A DNA stretch of 64,000 bases from Halieaceae bacterium. Lineage in GTDB: Bacteria > Pseudomonadota > Gammaproteobacteria > Pseudomonadales > Halieaceae. The stretch is from assembly GCA_902518075.1 (NCBI GenBank), contig CABYEX010000003.1:6693-70692 (forward strand), written 5' to 3'. The translations under genes and the position numbers were made by a program. The notes below the pieces were generated by a model that was given only the letters and a program-made list of their open reading frames with translations, did not search any database and had not been told where the DNA came from. Below are positions 34,394-43,575 of the stretch, piece by piece; within the stretch, counting starts at the first letter, position 1, and every line of letters begins with the position of its first letter.

Positions 34394-35021
34394 GCCTACT
34401 ACTCTGCTGCGGAGTTTTCTTTATCGAACCCGGCGCCAAGTTTTCACGAACCACTTCTCCTGCGCCAACGATGCAGCCCTCAGCTATCTCAATGTTATTG
34501 TGAATAATGGCGCCGGACCCAATAAAGGTCCGCGGCCCTATCTTGACTCCACCATTAACTCTTGCTCCCGTGGCGATATGAGTGTGAGCCCCCACCGATA
34601 CATCATGCTCTAAAAGAGCCAAAGAATTAACGATGCAGTTTTCTCCAATCTGAGCTCCTGCGTTTATCACTGCACCATGCATAACCATAGTGCCAACTCC
34701 AACATCTGTATGACGAGAGCAATAAGCCTGCGGAGAGATTATCACCGGGAATTTAGCACCAACGCGCTTTGCACGAAGGAATACTCGCTCTCGTAATTCT
34801 GCTGTTTTAATTTGACCAATGGTTATCATTACTCTGATTCCGTCTTCTATCAGAGAGCCCAGACCATCATCAGTGCCCAATATCGAGTAGCCCATCAACT
34901 CAGTGCTTCTGCATGACTGCTTGTCCAATATTCCAATAATGTTGTACGCGCCATCCTGCTCGATCACATCGATCGCAGATTTGCAGTGCCCACCACCACC
35001 GATGAGAACTAAACCGTTCAT
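34386..35021 (-). CDS. legH: Sugar N-acetyltransferase, PglD/LegH-like
   Basis: The enzyme acetylates the 4-amino sugar made by the aminotransferase. It has 211 residues: an N-terminal PglD-like Rossmann domain (LVLIGGGGHCKSAIDVI) and a C-terminal left-handed beta helix of hexapeptide repeats, with the catalytic-type His in LLEHDVSVG. The position between aminotransferase and synthase fits LegH. Confidence 0.9.
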   Translation of the reverse strand: MNGLVLIGGGGHCKSAIDVIEQDGAYNIIGILDKQSCRSTELMGYSILGTDDGLGSLIEDGIRVMITIGQIKTAELRERVFLRAKRVGAKFPVIISPQAYCSRHTDVGVGTMVMHGAVINAGAQIGENCIVNSLALLEHDVSVGAHTHIATGARVNGGVKIGPRTFIGSGAIIHNNIEIAEGCIVGAGEVVRENLAPGSIKKTPQQSSRRD

Positions 35022-36229
35022 AGCAGCTGCTCGGCTAGCTTTGCGGAAGAGGGCAGATTAATGATCCTAGCTGCCAGTTCATTCGTCTGGGGGAGGGCTG
35101 CTTGGGGAGCAGTTCTGTATATGCCAAGCTGGTGCATAGGCGTCCACGCTGGCCTAGCCATAAATCCCGCGTTATTCAGTGTCTGTAAAATAGGCTCCCG
35201 ATCGACTGCGAAGTTGGGCTCCAATAGCATTGCATTTAACCAATAATTAGACCTGCCGCACTTAGGTTCTGTCACAACATTTAGGTTTTGAAAATTTGCG
35301 AATCTCTCCACGTAGGCCTCTGCGACGCGCCTCTTTTTGGCGATGCGATCCTCGAGCTCTGTTAGTTGTGAAAGGCCCAAAGCGGCGTTGATGTTGGGCA
35401 TTCGGTAGTTGTAGCCGATCTCATCATGATTGAATGCCCAGTCGTGCGGAACCTTAGCTGTGGTGGATAGGTGACGAGCTAGTTCGGCGTAGCTTGCATT
35501 ATCCGTTACGACCGCACCTCCACCTCCGGTTGTTATAATTTTGTTGCCATTAAAACTTAACGCACCCAGCCGCCCTAGGCTTCCGCACGGGCGATCTTGG
35601 TACAGGCTGCCCAGGGCTTCAGCCGCATCCTCTACCACAGGAATTTCGAAATGGTTCGCAATCTCGAGAATCCTCCCCATTTCGGCTGGATGACCAAAAA
35701 TGTGAACAGGCACGATCGCAGAGATCGGCCGATCACTAACCTTGTTCCAAAGCGTCCCCTCTTTTAGTCGGCCAATTTTACTTAGATGCCTCATTAACGC
35801 GTCGGGATCTATACTCAAAGAGAATTCATTCGCGTCAACAAAGTGGGGAATTGCTCCCAGATGACTGACCGCATTCGGTGTGGCCACAAAAGTTAAGCTG
35901 GGAACAAGAACTTCACTGCCGGCCTTCACTCCAACCACACGGAGTCCAACTTCCAGAGCGGCTGTCCCATTAACCATGGCAACAGCATGTTTCACGCCAC
36001 AAGTTTCAGCTAAACAAGTCTCAAATTGAGTTACGAAAGAGCCTATAGAGGAGACAAAGGAAGAGCGAATACATTCTAAAACCAGCTCTTCTGAATGCTT
36101 ATTGAACTCAGGCTCGTGCAAAGCCAAAAAAGCGCCTCTGTCAGAAAACATTCCGTCTAAAATCGACAGGATCTCCTGCGCTAATTCATAGGAACCGGGC
36201 CCAACTTTTACTTCAGCATGGAAGTTCAT
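35018..36229 (-). CDS. legC: PLP sugar aminotransferase, LegC-like
   Basis: The enzyme aminates C-4 of the 4-keto sugar produced by LegB. It is a 403-residue DegT/DnrJ/EryC1 family protein with the Schiff-base Lys in SFNGNKIITTGGGG, a VVEDAAEALGS phosphate/PLP segment and NGTAALEVGL near the N-terminus. The LegC subgroup is recognised by its longer N-terminus. Starts and stops overlap its neighbours by 4 bases. Confidence 0.93.
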   Translation of the reverse strand: MNFHAEVKVGPGSYELAQEILSILDGMFSDRGAFLALHEPEFNKHSEELVLECIRSSFVSSIGSFVTQFETCLAETCGVKHAVAMVNGTAALEVGLRVVGVKAGSEVLVPSLTFVATPNAVSHLGAIPHFVDANEFSLSIDPDALMRHLSKIGRLKEGTLWNKVSDRPISAIVPVHIFGHPAEMGRILEIANHFEIPVVEDAAEALGSLYQDRPCGSLGRLGALSFNGNKIITTGGGGAVVTDNASYAELARHLSTTAKVPHDWAFNHDEIGYNYRMPNINAALGLSQLTELEDRIAKKRRVAEAYVERFANFQNLNVVTEPKCGRSNYWLNAMLLEPNFAVDREPILQTLNNAGFMARPAWTPMHQLGIYRTAPQAALPQTNELAARIINLPSSAKLAEQLL

Positions 36230-37227
36230 AAGTTATAGGCACTGTTTTTATAGCGAGCGAGGTTTACTGGATCTTGAAACCACTTTGCAGTCTGAGCCAA
36301 ACCTTCTTTCAACCCAGCACGCCCGGCGAATTCTGGATTCCAACCGATCAGCTCGCGAGCTTTTTGAGTGCAAGCAACTAGGCGGTCCACCTCAGATCTG
36401 AGCGGCCGTTCCCGCTCCTCTCTTTGTTTTACTTCCGCCGCTACATTCATGACCTCTGCAATAAGGTCAACTGTATCCGCAATAGATATCTCAAATCCCG
36501 TACCAATATTTGTCACCTCTCCCACGCATTGGTAATTGTTGAGAATCTGAATAAACCCTCGAGCAGTGTCAGTAACGTACGTGAAGTCGCGCGTAGGATA
36601 AACGGATCCTAACTGAACCTGATCAGCCCCCGAGGCAAGCTGACCAATAACAGTGGGGATGACAGCTCGAGCGGACTGACGAGGACCAAATGTGTTGAAA
36701 GGCCTCAAGATAGAGACCGGCAAATCAAAAGACCTTTGGAATGCCAATGCCATCTGGTCTGCTGCTATCTTAGTTGCCGCGTAGGGAGACTGTGCATTCA
36801 GCGGGTGGTCTTCAGAAATAGGAACAAATTGCGCTGAACCGTAAGTCTCTGAGGTAGACGTGCAAACGAGGTGCTCGATATTATTTTCTCGAGCACTTTG
36901 CAGCACATTAAGTGTGCCAGTGACATTAGTCTGGACATACGCGTCGGGGCTGGTGTAGCTAAATGGTATCGCTATTAACGCAGCCAAGTGCAAGATATGA
37001 CTGCATCCTTTAACAGCTGAATTCACACCAGACGCATCACGGATGTCACCCGCCACAACCTCCACGTTGTCAGTGACATCTTTTGAACAGCTATCGAGCC
37101 AGCCCCAAGAATTGAAGGAGTTGTAATAGACGAATGCGCGGACGTCGTAGCCCTCCCTCACCAATTGCTCGATAAGGTGTGAACCGATAAAACCATCCGC
37201 CCCTGTAACTAATATCCTTGCTGCCAT
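36226..37227 (-). CDS. legB: NDP-GlcNAc 4,6-dehydratase, LegB-like
   Basis: This is the first committed enzyme of the legionaminic pathway. It has 333 residues and is an extended SDR with ILVTGADGFIGSH, STSETYGS and the intact catalytic YAATK. RDFTYVTDTARGF is typical of sugar dehydratases. ATG 37227 is preferred over an upstream TTG. It is the first gene of a seven-gene minus-strand operon (legB, C, H, I, G, ptmE, legF). It follows fliD, with a hairpin between them. Confidence 0.93.
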   Translation of the reverse strand: MAARILVTGADGFIGSHLIEQLVREGYDVRAFVYYNSFNSWGWLDSCSKDVTDNVEVVAGDIRDASGVNSAVKGCSHILHLAALIAIPFSYTSPDAYVQTNVTGTLNVLQSARENNIEHLVCTSTSETYGSAQFVPISEDHPLNAQSPYAATKIAADQMALAFQRSFDLPVSILRPFNTFGPRQSARAVIPTVIGQLASGADQVQLGSVYPTRDFTYVTDTARGFIQILNNYQCVGEVTNIGTGFEISIADTVDLIAEVMNVAAEVKQREERERPLRSEVDRLVACTQKARELIGWNPEFAGRAGLKEGLAQTAKWFQDPVNLARYKNSAYNL

Positions 37228-37292
37228 AATCAGATTGCCAAGATCCAACCAACTCAATTTCCACGTTCATACAGTTTTTAAAATTTGAATAA

Positions 37293-37329
37293 AATCTCTC
37301 AGCCACTGCGAACAAGTGATGCAGTGGGC
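37293..37329 (-). terminator. Possible terminator after fliD
   Basis: A 7-base stem (CCACTGC / GCAGTGG) with an 11-base loop lies on the minus strand after fliD, followed by an imperfect T-rich stretch. It is weak. Confidence 0.35.
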
Positions 37330-37347
37330 ACCAAGTTCAAAACTGCC

Positions 37348-38814
37348 TCACTTGTTAAATTTACCCATATTGCTCCACGTATCCGTAAGCGACTCTCTAG
37401 TGCTATTAAGTTGTTTCACTAAGGTCTCCATCACAGTAAATTGTGAGAGATAACGCTCATAAAGGCTTTCCATTCGAACTTCTAGATCTAGTAGCTCTTT
37501 GCTATAGGACGACAGTTCTGTTTGCGCAGAGGATGTTCTAGTCGCAAAAATGCCGCTTATAGAGTCTGTCAACACCTCGAGCTTTTTTATTGCGTCAATT
37601 GCTAAACCCTGACTTTGACCATCGTATCGCGACTGACTATTTGTCCCGGCAGATAGCATTGTGGTGATGTGATCAAAATTTGCGGCTGCCTTTGTGTCGT
37701 AAACCGTCTCAGAGAACTCAAGATCCCCATAGGCAGTCAATGTGACACCAATGTCTCTCAGCCCGGAGATAGTGCCAGACGCAGTGGAGGAGTCCTGTGT
37801 GACAGCCTGGTATATTGTGTCTGACACTGTGCGAATTACGGAAATGTCTCTCGACAAAGCTCCACCCACTTCCTCATCTTCCGATTCAGGATTTGAAATT
37901 TCAGCCAGAGCGAATTGCACATCGTTGTAGGTTGTAACTAATGTTTGCAATTTCTCTTTTAACGTCGATCGATCACTAACTACGTTGACGGTGGAGCTGG
38001 CACCCCCACTGTGAGTGCCATTGAGAGACAATGTGACACCAGCGATCACATCGGTAAGGCTATTGGAAGATCTTGTGAGTGAGATCCCATTGAATGTCAG
38101 CGAGGCGTCCGCCGGATTTTGTAGCGATTTCACTCCGCTATTATCAGTATTGTTTCCATTTCCCGTATCGTGAAAACCTAAATCGCTATCTGAAAGCGTC
38201 GAGCTAATTACAAAAGTATTAGAGGCACCAGTGGCGCCAGTGAGAACAATGCGCTGGTTTGATCCACTAGAGTCCTCTGACAATAACGCTGCCCTGACAC
38301 CGGCGTTGGAAGAATTTATAGCACTGACAATCCCCTGCGGTGTATCGTTTCCAGCAGCAATAGAAACATTGGTGGCAGTTCCACTGCCCGGAGTAATTGT
38401 GATGGTGAAAGCACTGCCACTATTCAATGACTGGGTCGCTGAACTGTACTGATTGGATTTATTTCTTTGGGCAGCAGCTAAAGCAGTGACGCTGATCTCT
38501 GACATCTCACTTAACGCAGACCCATCGGTCGAAGTTATGGAAACTTTTGAGGTGTCCGAGCTAGTAGCAATCGGCGTGGCCAACTCACTGGCGTCGTTGA
38601 GCCCATTAAACACATCTATTAATGACTGAACATTAAATTTAAGAACGGCGAGAGCCGAAATCTTTGACTCAGCCGCTTCTTTAGAGGCGTTGATTTTATC
38701 TTCAGCAGGGAGCTTCTCTACATCAGTTAAGTCGCGTGCGAGCTTGACAATGTCTATTCCAGATCCGCCGCCCAGAGTTTGCATAACCGAAGAAGCAATA
38801 TTATCAGTAGCCAT
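37348..38814 (-). CDS. fliD: Flagellar cap protein FliD (HAP2)
   Basis: FliD caps the growing filament and promotes flagellin folding. It has 488 residues, the usual length. The N-terminal FliD domain (SGIDIVKLARDLTDVEKLP) and the C-terminal domain (LVTTYNDVQFAL, coiled coil to the end) are present. A Flagellin_IN-type motif region lies at about residues 121-225 (SLNSGSAFTITI, AAGNDTPQGIVSAIN). Nearly the same motif order occurs in FlgK. The ATG lies 31 bases after the flgL stop. Confidence 0.95.
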   Translation of the reverse strand: MATDNIASSVMQTLGGGSGIDIVKLARDLTDVEKLPAEDKINASKEAAESKISALAVLKFNVQSLIDVFNGLNDASELATPIATSSDTSKVSITSTDGSALSEMSEISVTALAAAQRNKSNQYSSATQSLNSGSAFTITITPGSGTATNVSIAAGNDTPQGIVSAINSSNAGVRAALLSEDSSGSNQRIVLTGATGASNTFVISSTLSDSDLGFHDTGNGNNTDNSGVKSLQNPADASLTFNGISLTRSSNSLTDVIAGVTLSLNGTHSGGASSTVNVVSDRSTLKEKLQTLVTTYNDVQFALAEISNPESEDEEVGGALSRDISVIRTVSDTIYQAVTQDSSTASGTISGLRDIGVTLTAYGDLEFSETVYDTKAAANFDHITTMLSAGTNSQSRYDGQSQGLAIDAIKKLEVLTDSISGIFATRTSSAQTELSSYSKELLDLEVRMESLYERYLSQFTVMETLVKQLNSTRESLTDTWSNMGKFNK

Positions 38815-38845
38815 GATTTGCTATTTCCTCTCTCGGTCGACGAAA

Positions 38846-39730
38846 TTACCGAAGGTAATTAAAAAGAGTCAGCTGACTTAGCTGAGCAAAACTGGCCTGC
38901 AGAGCTTGCAGCGCGACAGATTCCTGAGTGAGCTCGGTCACAGCGGTGGCGTAATCTAAATCATCCTCACGCTGCAACAACTCTTGTATGCGAAGTTCTG
39001 TCTCCTCGGTGATTTCGCGCTGAGAGTCAATAGCTACAACTCGCCCGGCCATGGCGCCAAAAGATACGGTCAGCTTATTATTAATAGTCTCAACAGCGGT
39101 CAAAGCACTTCTCACGCCTGGCCCGTCATCAGCGACAAGTTTGGCCACTAGATCATCTAGTGCGGCAAAATCGGCGGACGAAAAGAGTTCCGGTCCTATC
39201 GTGTTAATCGATAACTTTCTAACGTCAGAAACATTGATTTCTAGTCGTCCGTAGTCACCGTTGTAGCTCACGACTCCCGATGAGTTCTCTACAAATGCAG
39301 GTTTTTGAACAGCATTGCCGGAAAAGATATAGTTGCCATTAATGTCTTGGGTGTTTGAAAGATTTAAGAGCTCGTCCCTCAGCGCCCTTATTTCAGCAGC
39401 AATCACGTCGCGGTCTTCCGCCGCCAGGGTATCCGTGGCACCCTGAACGGTTAATTCCGTTACACGCTGCATGATTTGTGTCATCGATGTGAGGACAGCC
39501 TCCTCGGATGTCAACCGAGTTTCAACTGAATCGATATTCTTGGCATAAACTCCCTGCCTCTCCTTGGCACTTTCCAATCGTGAAATTAAATCTGCCTTGG
39601 AGGGATTCTCACTGGGGTGCAAGAGCTGTTTGCCAGCTCCTAGTTTTGCCTGCATTTCAGCCACTTCATTATGTCTAGTCTGAAGCTGCTCGCTATTGGT
39701 TCTGTAATACTGTGCTGTAGAAATTCGCAT
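38846..39730 (-). CDS. flgL: Hook-filament junction protein FlgL (HAP3)
   Basis: FlgL joins the hook to the filament. It has 294 residues and flagellin-like terminal helices (MRISTAQYYRTNSEQLQ, a KLGAGKQLLHPSENP motif, end LSQLTLFNYLR). It is of ordinary length, unlike its partner FlgK. It begins 7 bases after the flgK stop. Confidence 0.95.
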   Translation of the reverse strand: MRISTAQYYRTNSEQLQTRHNEVAEMQAKLGAGKQLLHPSENPSKADLISRLESAKERQGVYAKNIDSVETRLTSEEAVLTSMTQIMQRVTELTVQGATDTLAAEDRDVIAAEIRALRDELLNLSNTQDINGNYIFSGNAVQKPAFVENSSGVVSYNGDYGRLEINVSDVRKLSINTIGPELFSSADFAALDDLVAKLVADDGPGVRSALTAVETINNKLTVSFGAMAGRVVAIDSQREITEETELRIQELLQREDDLDYATAVTELTQESVALQALQASFAQLSQLTLFNYLR

Positions 39731-39737
39731 ATCTTAA

Positions 39738-42700
39738 TCAGCTCACTTGAATCAAAGCGTCAAATAATCTCTGGGCCATTTGAATGACCTGAGCGGAAGC
39801 CTGATAAGCCTGTTGGAAGCGGATGAGATTTGCCGCTTCCTCGTCCAGATTAACGCCTACCGCTGACTCTCTACTCTTTTCCGCCTGATCACGTATAACG
39901 GTCATGGACTCCTTACCTAGCTCGGCCATTTGAGAGCGAGATCCAGCACCAGAAACCAAATCTCTATATGCTTCTGAGAACGTCTGCCCCGAAATTATTG
40001 GCGCCTTACCGAGATCAATCAGTTTGAGGAAATTCTTGTTACTACCCAGTCCGTCTATGTTGTTCTCAATAGAGTAACTGTCGCCAGATTTGGGGATGTT
40101 ATCGAACTGAACCTTGACACCTTGATAATCAATATCAGAACCGGCGGTATAGAGCCTGGTCGCCACCACGGTGTTGGTGGTTGTGTCTGTTATTGTATAA
40201 ACGGTGTCAGAGGTAAAATTAATAGTAAACGGAGGCGCGGGATAAGTTGCCGCTTCTGCTGTCGAAGGACCCGCCCGCAAGACGGTTTTTACGTTACCAG
40301 ACCCTGTTACAAAAATTGCCAAGTCATCGGGCACCTTTCCATCAAAACGCACGCCGGTATCAAGCGCCATCCTGCCAAGATCGGCTGGTGTGCCCGAGCC
40401 AGACAGTGTGACAGAGATCTCAATGGGTTTATTCAACCCGATATTTCTATTATTTTTATCGTTAAATCCAAAATCTGTGTCTGCAAGGGCAGTAGTGCTA
40501 GAGGAGGCGGGATCGTTCGTCGCCCTCTCTATTGGTATCCCATTGGCATCAACGGGCTTGTAATTTGTGACCGTAGATGTGACGGAAAAATCTCTCCCCG
40601 CAGTAGTCGTATCACGTAGTGAAATCCGATAGTTTGAACCATCAGCTAGTAGGGTCGCGCTAATCCCCGAAATACCGTTTATCGCGCTTACAATACCCTG
40701 TGGTGTATCGTTACCCGCTGCAACTGTGACTGTACTGCCGCTACCTCCTTCAGGTGTGACAGTTATATTAAAAGCGCTTCCCGAGTTCAGAGACTGAGTA
40801 GCAGAAGTAAATGTATTTGAGAGAATCTCTTCCCCTACCGCTGCTATCTGGTAAGTGCCTTCATATGTGCCGGTCGCCAAGCCGAGAGCAGTCATGCCTG
40901 TGGCGCCCCCTGAGAGCCCCAACACTATATTTTCACCATCGTGACCTGAAGCATTAGAGAGAGTAATACCGCTTTCATCAAGCCAGTCAGCGCGGACGTT
41001 AGTTTGTGCAGATTTCTCGTTAATAGCCTGAATCATGCCGCCGATACTAGTATTTGTGGCGTACGTGATTGCGACATTATTAATCAGCAACCCAGCTACT
41101 GACGCGTCAATACTTTGTGCTTGGAGTTCGTTGGTGGCGGTTGCACGTACATTAACCGAGTTAAGTTTCTGAAACTCCGCATTAAAGTAAGTTGCCATCT
41201 TGGCAGCCGACAAGGTTCCACTCTCAGTAAGAGCACCTAAAGCGATTGTTTGGCTGACGTTGCCGTCCGCGTCTGCGGATCCGTTGCTAGGGTCGTAATA
41301 CTTCGCCGTAAAATTCAGCGCGTTTGCTGCAACCAGTGTGCCAGTGCCTGATGCTGATATTTTTTTTGAGGTTATGAGTGCTGGCTCCGTAATACTCTTA
41401 GTGGTTCGCAGTCCAGTATCAGAGTCAACTGCAGGAACACTTGAAGTCTCGGCTTTACCAGACACACCAAAGTTTACTGTTGTATCAAGGTAGGCTGACG
41501 TTCCCGTTTGATTCAGGTAGGTGGTACTGTAAGACCCGGATCCGAAACCCGTGTCCAATGACATGAGGGCATTGCCCTCAGAGGATGTAAGGGTGGCCGT
41601 TCCAGCCACGTGGACACCCTCTTTTGTCAGCACTTGAATGTGCTGGTCGCCGTCTTTTGCTATGTCAAAAAGGATTTCTGATCCAACCGTGCCTTTTGCT
41701 ACTTGAACTGCAGGTCTGAGACCGTCTGCCTTCACTGTTAGGTCATAACTCGATTCGGTTTTCCCTTTATTGCTCAGCGCAAATCCATATTGAAAACCTG
41801 TGGGTCGATCCTTTTCTGGGATTGTCTCAAGCGACGCTTCGGCCCCTGATGTATTGCTTGCTCCAGGCTTCTGGCGCATAGCTGCTGCAGTGGCTATCCT
41901 GTCGGTATCCTTAATCAGCACCTCAAAGGTTGATGCTGGCCGATCCTTTGGATGAAGAATTAACACATCTCCATTTTTAGGCTCGCCAACGAGCGAAAAA
42001 CTGATACCTAATGCACTCTGTTTTTCGCCCGCCGGTACTTGCCCCAATCGCTCTCTGGTTAGCAGATTTAAAATATCCCAACTATTAGTTGTATCTCGGT
42101 AGATTAGCTCTAGGGCCTCTGTTGGAGTTTTAAGTGGATCTGTCACAGTTGTAGTAACAGATAATGCGCCGTTTACGGTATCGACAGATGCATCGAAACT
42201 TATAGTTGTTCGAAACAAATCCCCGCCAAAGGCACCGTTGGCGTCCAGCCCTTGTCGGTGGATTTTGTTGACTTCATCCGCCACTGTCCGCGCAAGGTAA
42301 TCTAGACCTATCCGAACAGGCCTCAGAATCTCCGTCCGGAATGCTAATGACCCACCTATCGCGCCACTTGGAGAAGTGGGAAGAGGACGATTGACACCAT
42401 AAGGATCCAATGTGAGGCGGATATCGGAGCCACCAGATTTATCGCCAGAAACAATCGCTATCTGCCTAGATTCGTTCGCCGTGACCAACTCGTAACCACG
42501 GCCACTGCCTCCGAAATTGACTTTAACCTGACCATTAGGCAATTCAGTCACGCCGAGCTTAACTAGCTCGGACATTTGCCTGAGTAACTTGTCTCGCTCA
42601 TCAAGCACACCCGGTGGTTGCTCTGTAGCGCTGGACTTGCGATTAAGTTGCTTATTAACCTTCAGCAGCTGCTCGGAAAGAATATTTAGTTCATTTATCG

Positions 42701-43193
42701 ACTGCCTAAAAGCCAACTCCGATTCAGTCGCAATATTGTCTACCTGCAAACTGATATCGTTAAAACGTGCTGCTAAAACCTCTGCAGAGTTCAAAAAATC
42801 TATGCGAAGCGACGCAGAACGCGGATCAGTACTCAATTGCTCTGCAGAGTTGAAAAAATTATCCAACGCAGAAGCAACACTTATTGCAGGAGTGCCCATG
42901 ATGTCAACAATACGATTGGTATATTCAATGATCGGATCATTAACTTCCAAATCACTCGTTGCATCCCTCAGAGATCGCTCGATAAACTCATCATAAGCGC
43001 GAGCTATAGCTTTAGTTTGGGCACCTGAGCCAAAGGTGAAGATTCCCTCCTCTACAGGAAAGCTCTCCGCAATGCTGAGCTCTCGGCGCGAGTATCCTGG
43101 AGTATTTAAGTTAGCGATATTATTACTGGTCGTGGACAGCGCCTGCCTATAAGCGTTTACTGCCCCACTACCAATCGCGAGGATATCAACCAT
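39738..43193 (-). CDS. flgK: Giant hook-filament junction protein FlgK (HAP1), 1151 residues
   Basis: FlgK is the first hook-filament junction protein. The usual length is about 450-680 residues. The N-terminus (SGAVNAYRQALSTTSNNIANLNTPGYSRR) and C-terminus (EEAANLIRFQQAYQASAQVI) are canonical. The extra roughly 500 residues form surface domains rich in Ser, Thr, Gly and Ala. Residues about 796-918 repeat the FliD Flagellin_IN pattern (ATQSLNSGSAFNITV, AAGNDTPQGIVSAING). No membrane helix or catalytic motif is seen in the insert. Confidence 0.95.
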   Translation of the reverse strand: MVDILAIGSGAVNAYRQALSTTSNNIANLNTPGYSRRELSIAESFPVEEGIFTFGSGAQTKAIARAYDEFIERSLRDATSDLEVNDPIIEYTNRIVDIMGTPAISVASALDNFFNSAEQLSTDPRSASLRIDFLNSAEVLAARFNDISLQVDNIATESELAFRQSINELNILSEQLLKVNKQLNRKSSATEQPPGVLDERDKLLRQMSELVKLGVTELPNGQVKVNFGGSGRGYELVTANESRQIAIVSGDKSGGSDIRLTLDPYGVNRPLPTSPSGAIGGSLAFRTEILRPVRIGLDYLARTVADEVNKIHRQGLDANGAFGGDLFRTTISFDASVDTVNGALSVTTTVTDPLKTPTEALELIYRDTTNSWDILNLLTRERLGQVPAGEKQSALGISFSLVGEPKNGDVLILHPKDRPASTFEVLIKDTDRIATAAAMRQKPGASNTSGAEASLETIPEKDRPTGFQYGFALSNKGKTESSYDLTVKADGLRPAVQVAKGTVGSEILFDIAKDGDQHIQVLTKEGVHVAGTATLTSSEGNALMSLDTGFGSGSYSTTYLNQTGTSAYLDTTVNFGVSGKAETSSVPAVDSDTGLRTTKSITEPALITSKKISASGTGTLVAANALNFTAKYYDPSNGSADADGNVSQTIALGALTESGTLSAAKMATYFNAEFQKLNSVNVRATATNELQAQSIDASVAGLLINNVAITYATNTSIGGMIQAINEKSAQTNVRADWLDESGITLSNASGHDGENIVLGLSGGATGMTALGLATGTYEGTYQIAAVGEEILSNTFTSATQSLNSGSAFNITVTPEGGSGSTVTVAAGNDTPQGIVSAINGISGISATLLADGSNYRISLRDTTTAGRDFSVTSTVTNYKPVDANGIPIERATNDPASSSTTALADTDFGFNDKNNRNIGLNKPIEISVTLSGSGTPADLGRMALDTGVRFDGKVPDDLAIFVTGSGNVKTVLRAGPSTAEAATYPAPPFTINFTSDTVYTITDTTTNTVVATRLYTAGSDIDYQGVKVQFDNIPKSGDSYSIENNIDGLGSNKNFLKLIDLGKAPIISGQTFSEAYRDLVSGAGSRSQMAELGKESMTVIRDQAEKSRESAVGVNLDEEAANLIRFQQAYQASAQVIQMAQRLFDALIQVS

Positions 43194-43209
43194 TTATCTA
43201 GGCCTCGCT

Positions 43210-43575
43210 CTAGCGCACAGAGGCAAGCGATTGGTATGCACTTACCCCCATGCCTTTGCGTGCTGTTGCGACTCCACCCGGGTTCTCTAGTTGCTGAACT
43301 AACCAGTCGGTAATCCCAATGCCCTGAGATCTAGCTAGTGACGATGAGAGTTCAGCATCAAACATTTCCTCATAGCTATCGCCAGCACTTGACTCCCATA
43401 ACCCACTCTTAAAACCCTCGCCTGCATCACGCATGGACTTCAGCATCATTTGAATGAAGAAAGCTTCAAACTGCTGACCAACTTCTCGAGCCGCTGACAT
43501 TTGGTCTTTCTCCGCTCTCGCACGCAACTTTGCGAGGCCTTGAAAGTCGCTGTAGCTTGAAACCACATTGTCCAT
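43210..43575 (-). CDS. flgJ: Rod-binding protein FlgJ, single-domain form without muramidase
   Basis: FlgJ helps the rod cap through assembly. The 121-residue protein corresponds to the N-terminal rod-binding domain only (QFEAFFIQMMLKSMRDAGEG, SSAGDSYEEMFDAELSSSLA). The C-terminal glucosaminidase domain of enteric FlgJ (total about 313) is absent. A separate peptidoglycan hydrolase must make the gap; none is visible in this window. Its start overlaps flgI by one base. Confidence 0.93.
   Translation of the reverse strand: MDNVVSSYSDFQGLAKLRARAEKDQMSAAREVGQQFEAFFIQMMLKSMRDAGEGFKSGLWESSAGDSYEEMFDAELSSSLARSQGIGITDWLVQQLENPGGVATARKGMGVSAYQSLASVR

Noticed and set aside
6000..37300. Glycan island as a recent mobile element
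   Set aside because: No integrase, transposase, tRNA or attachment repeat is visible at either side. Island-like base composition by eye is not enough.
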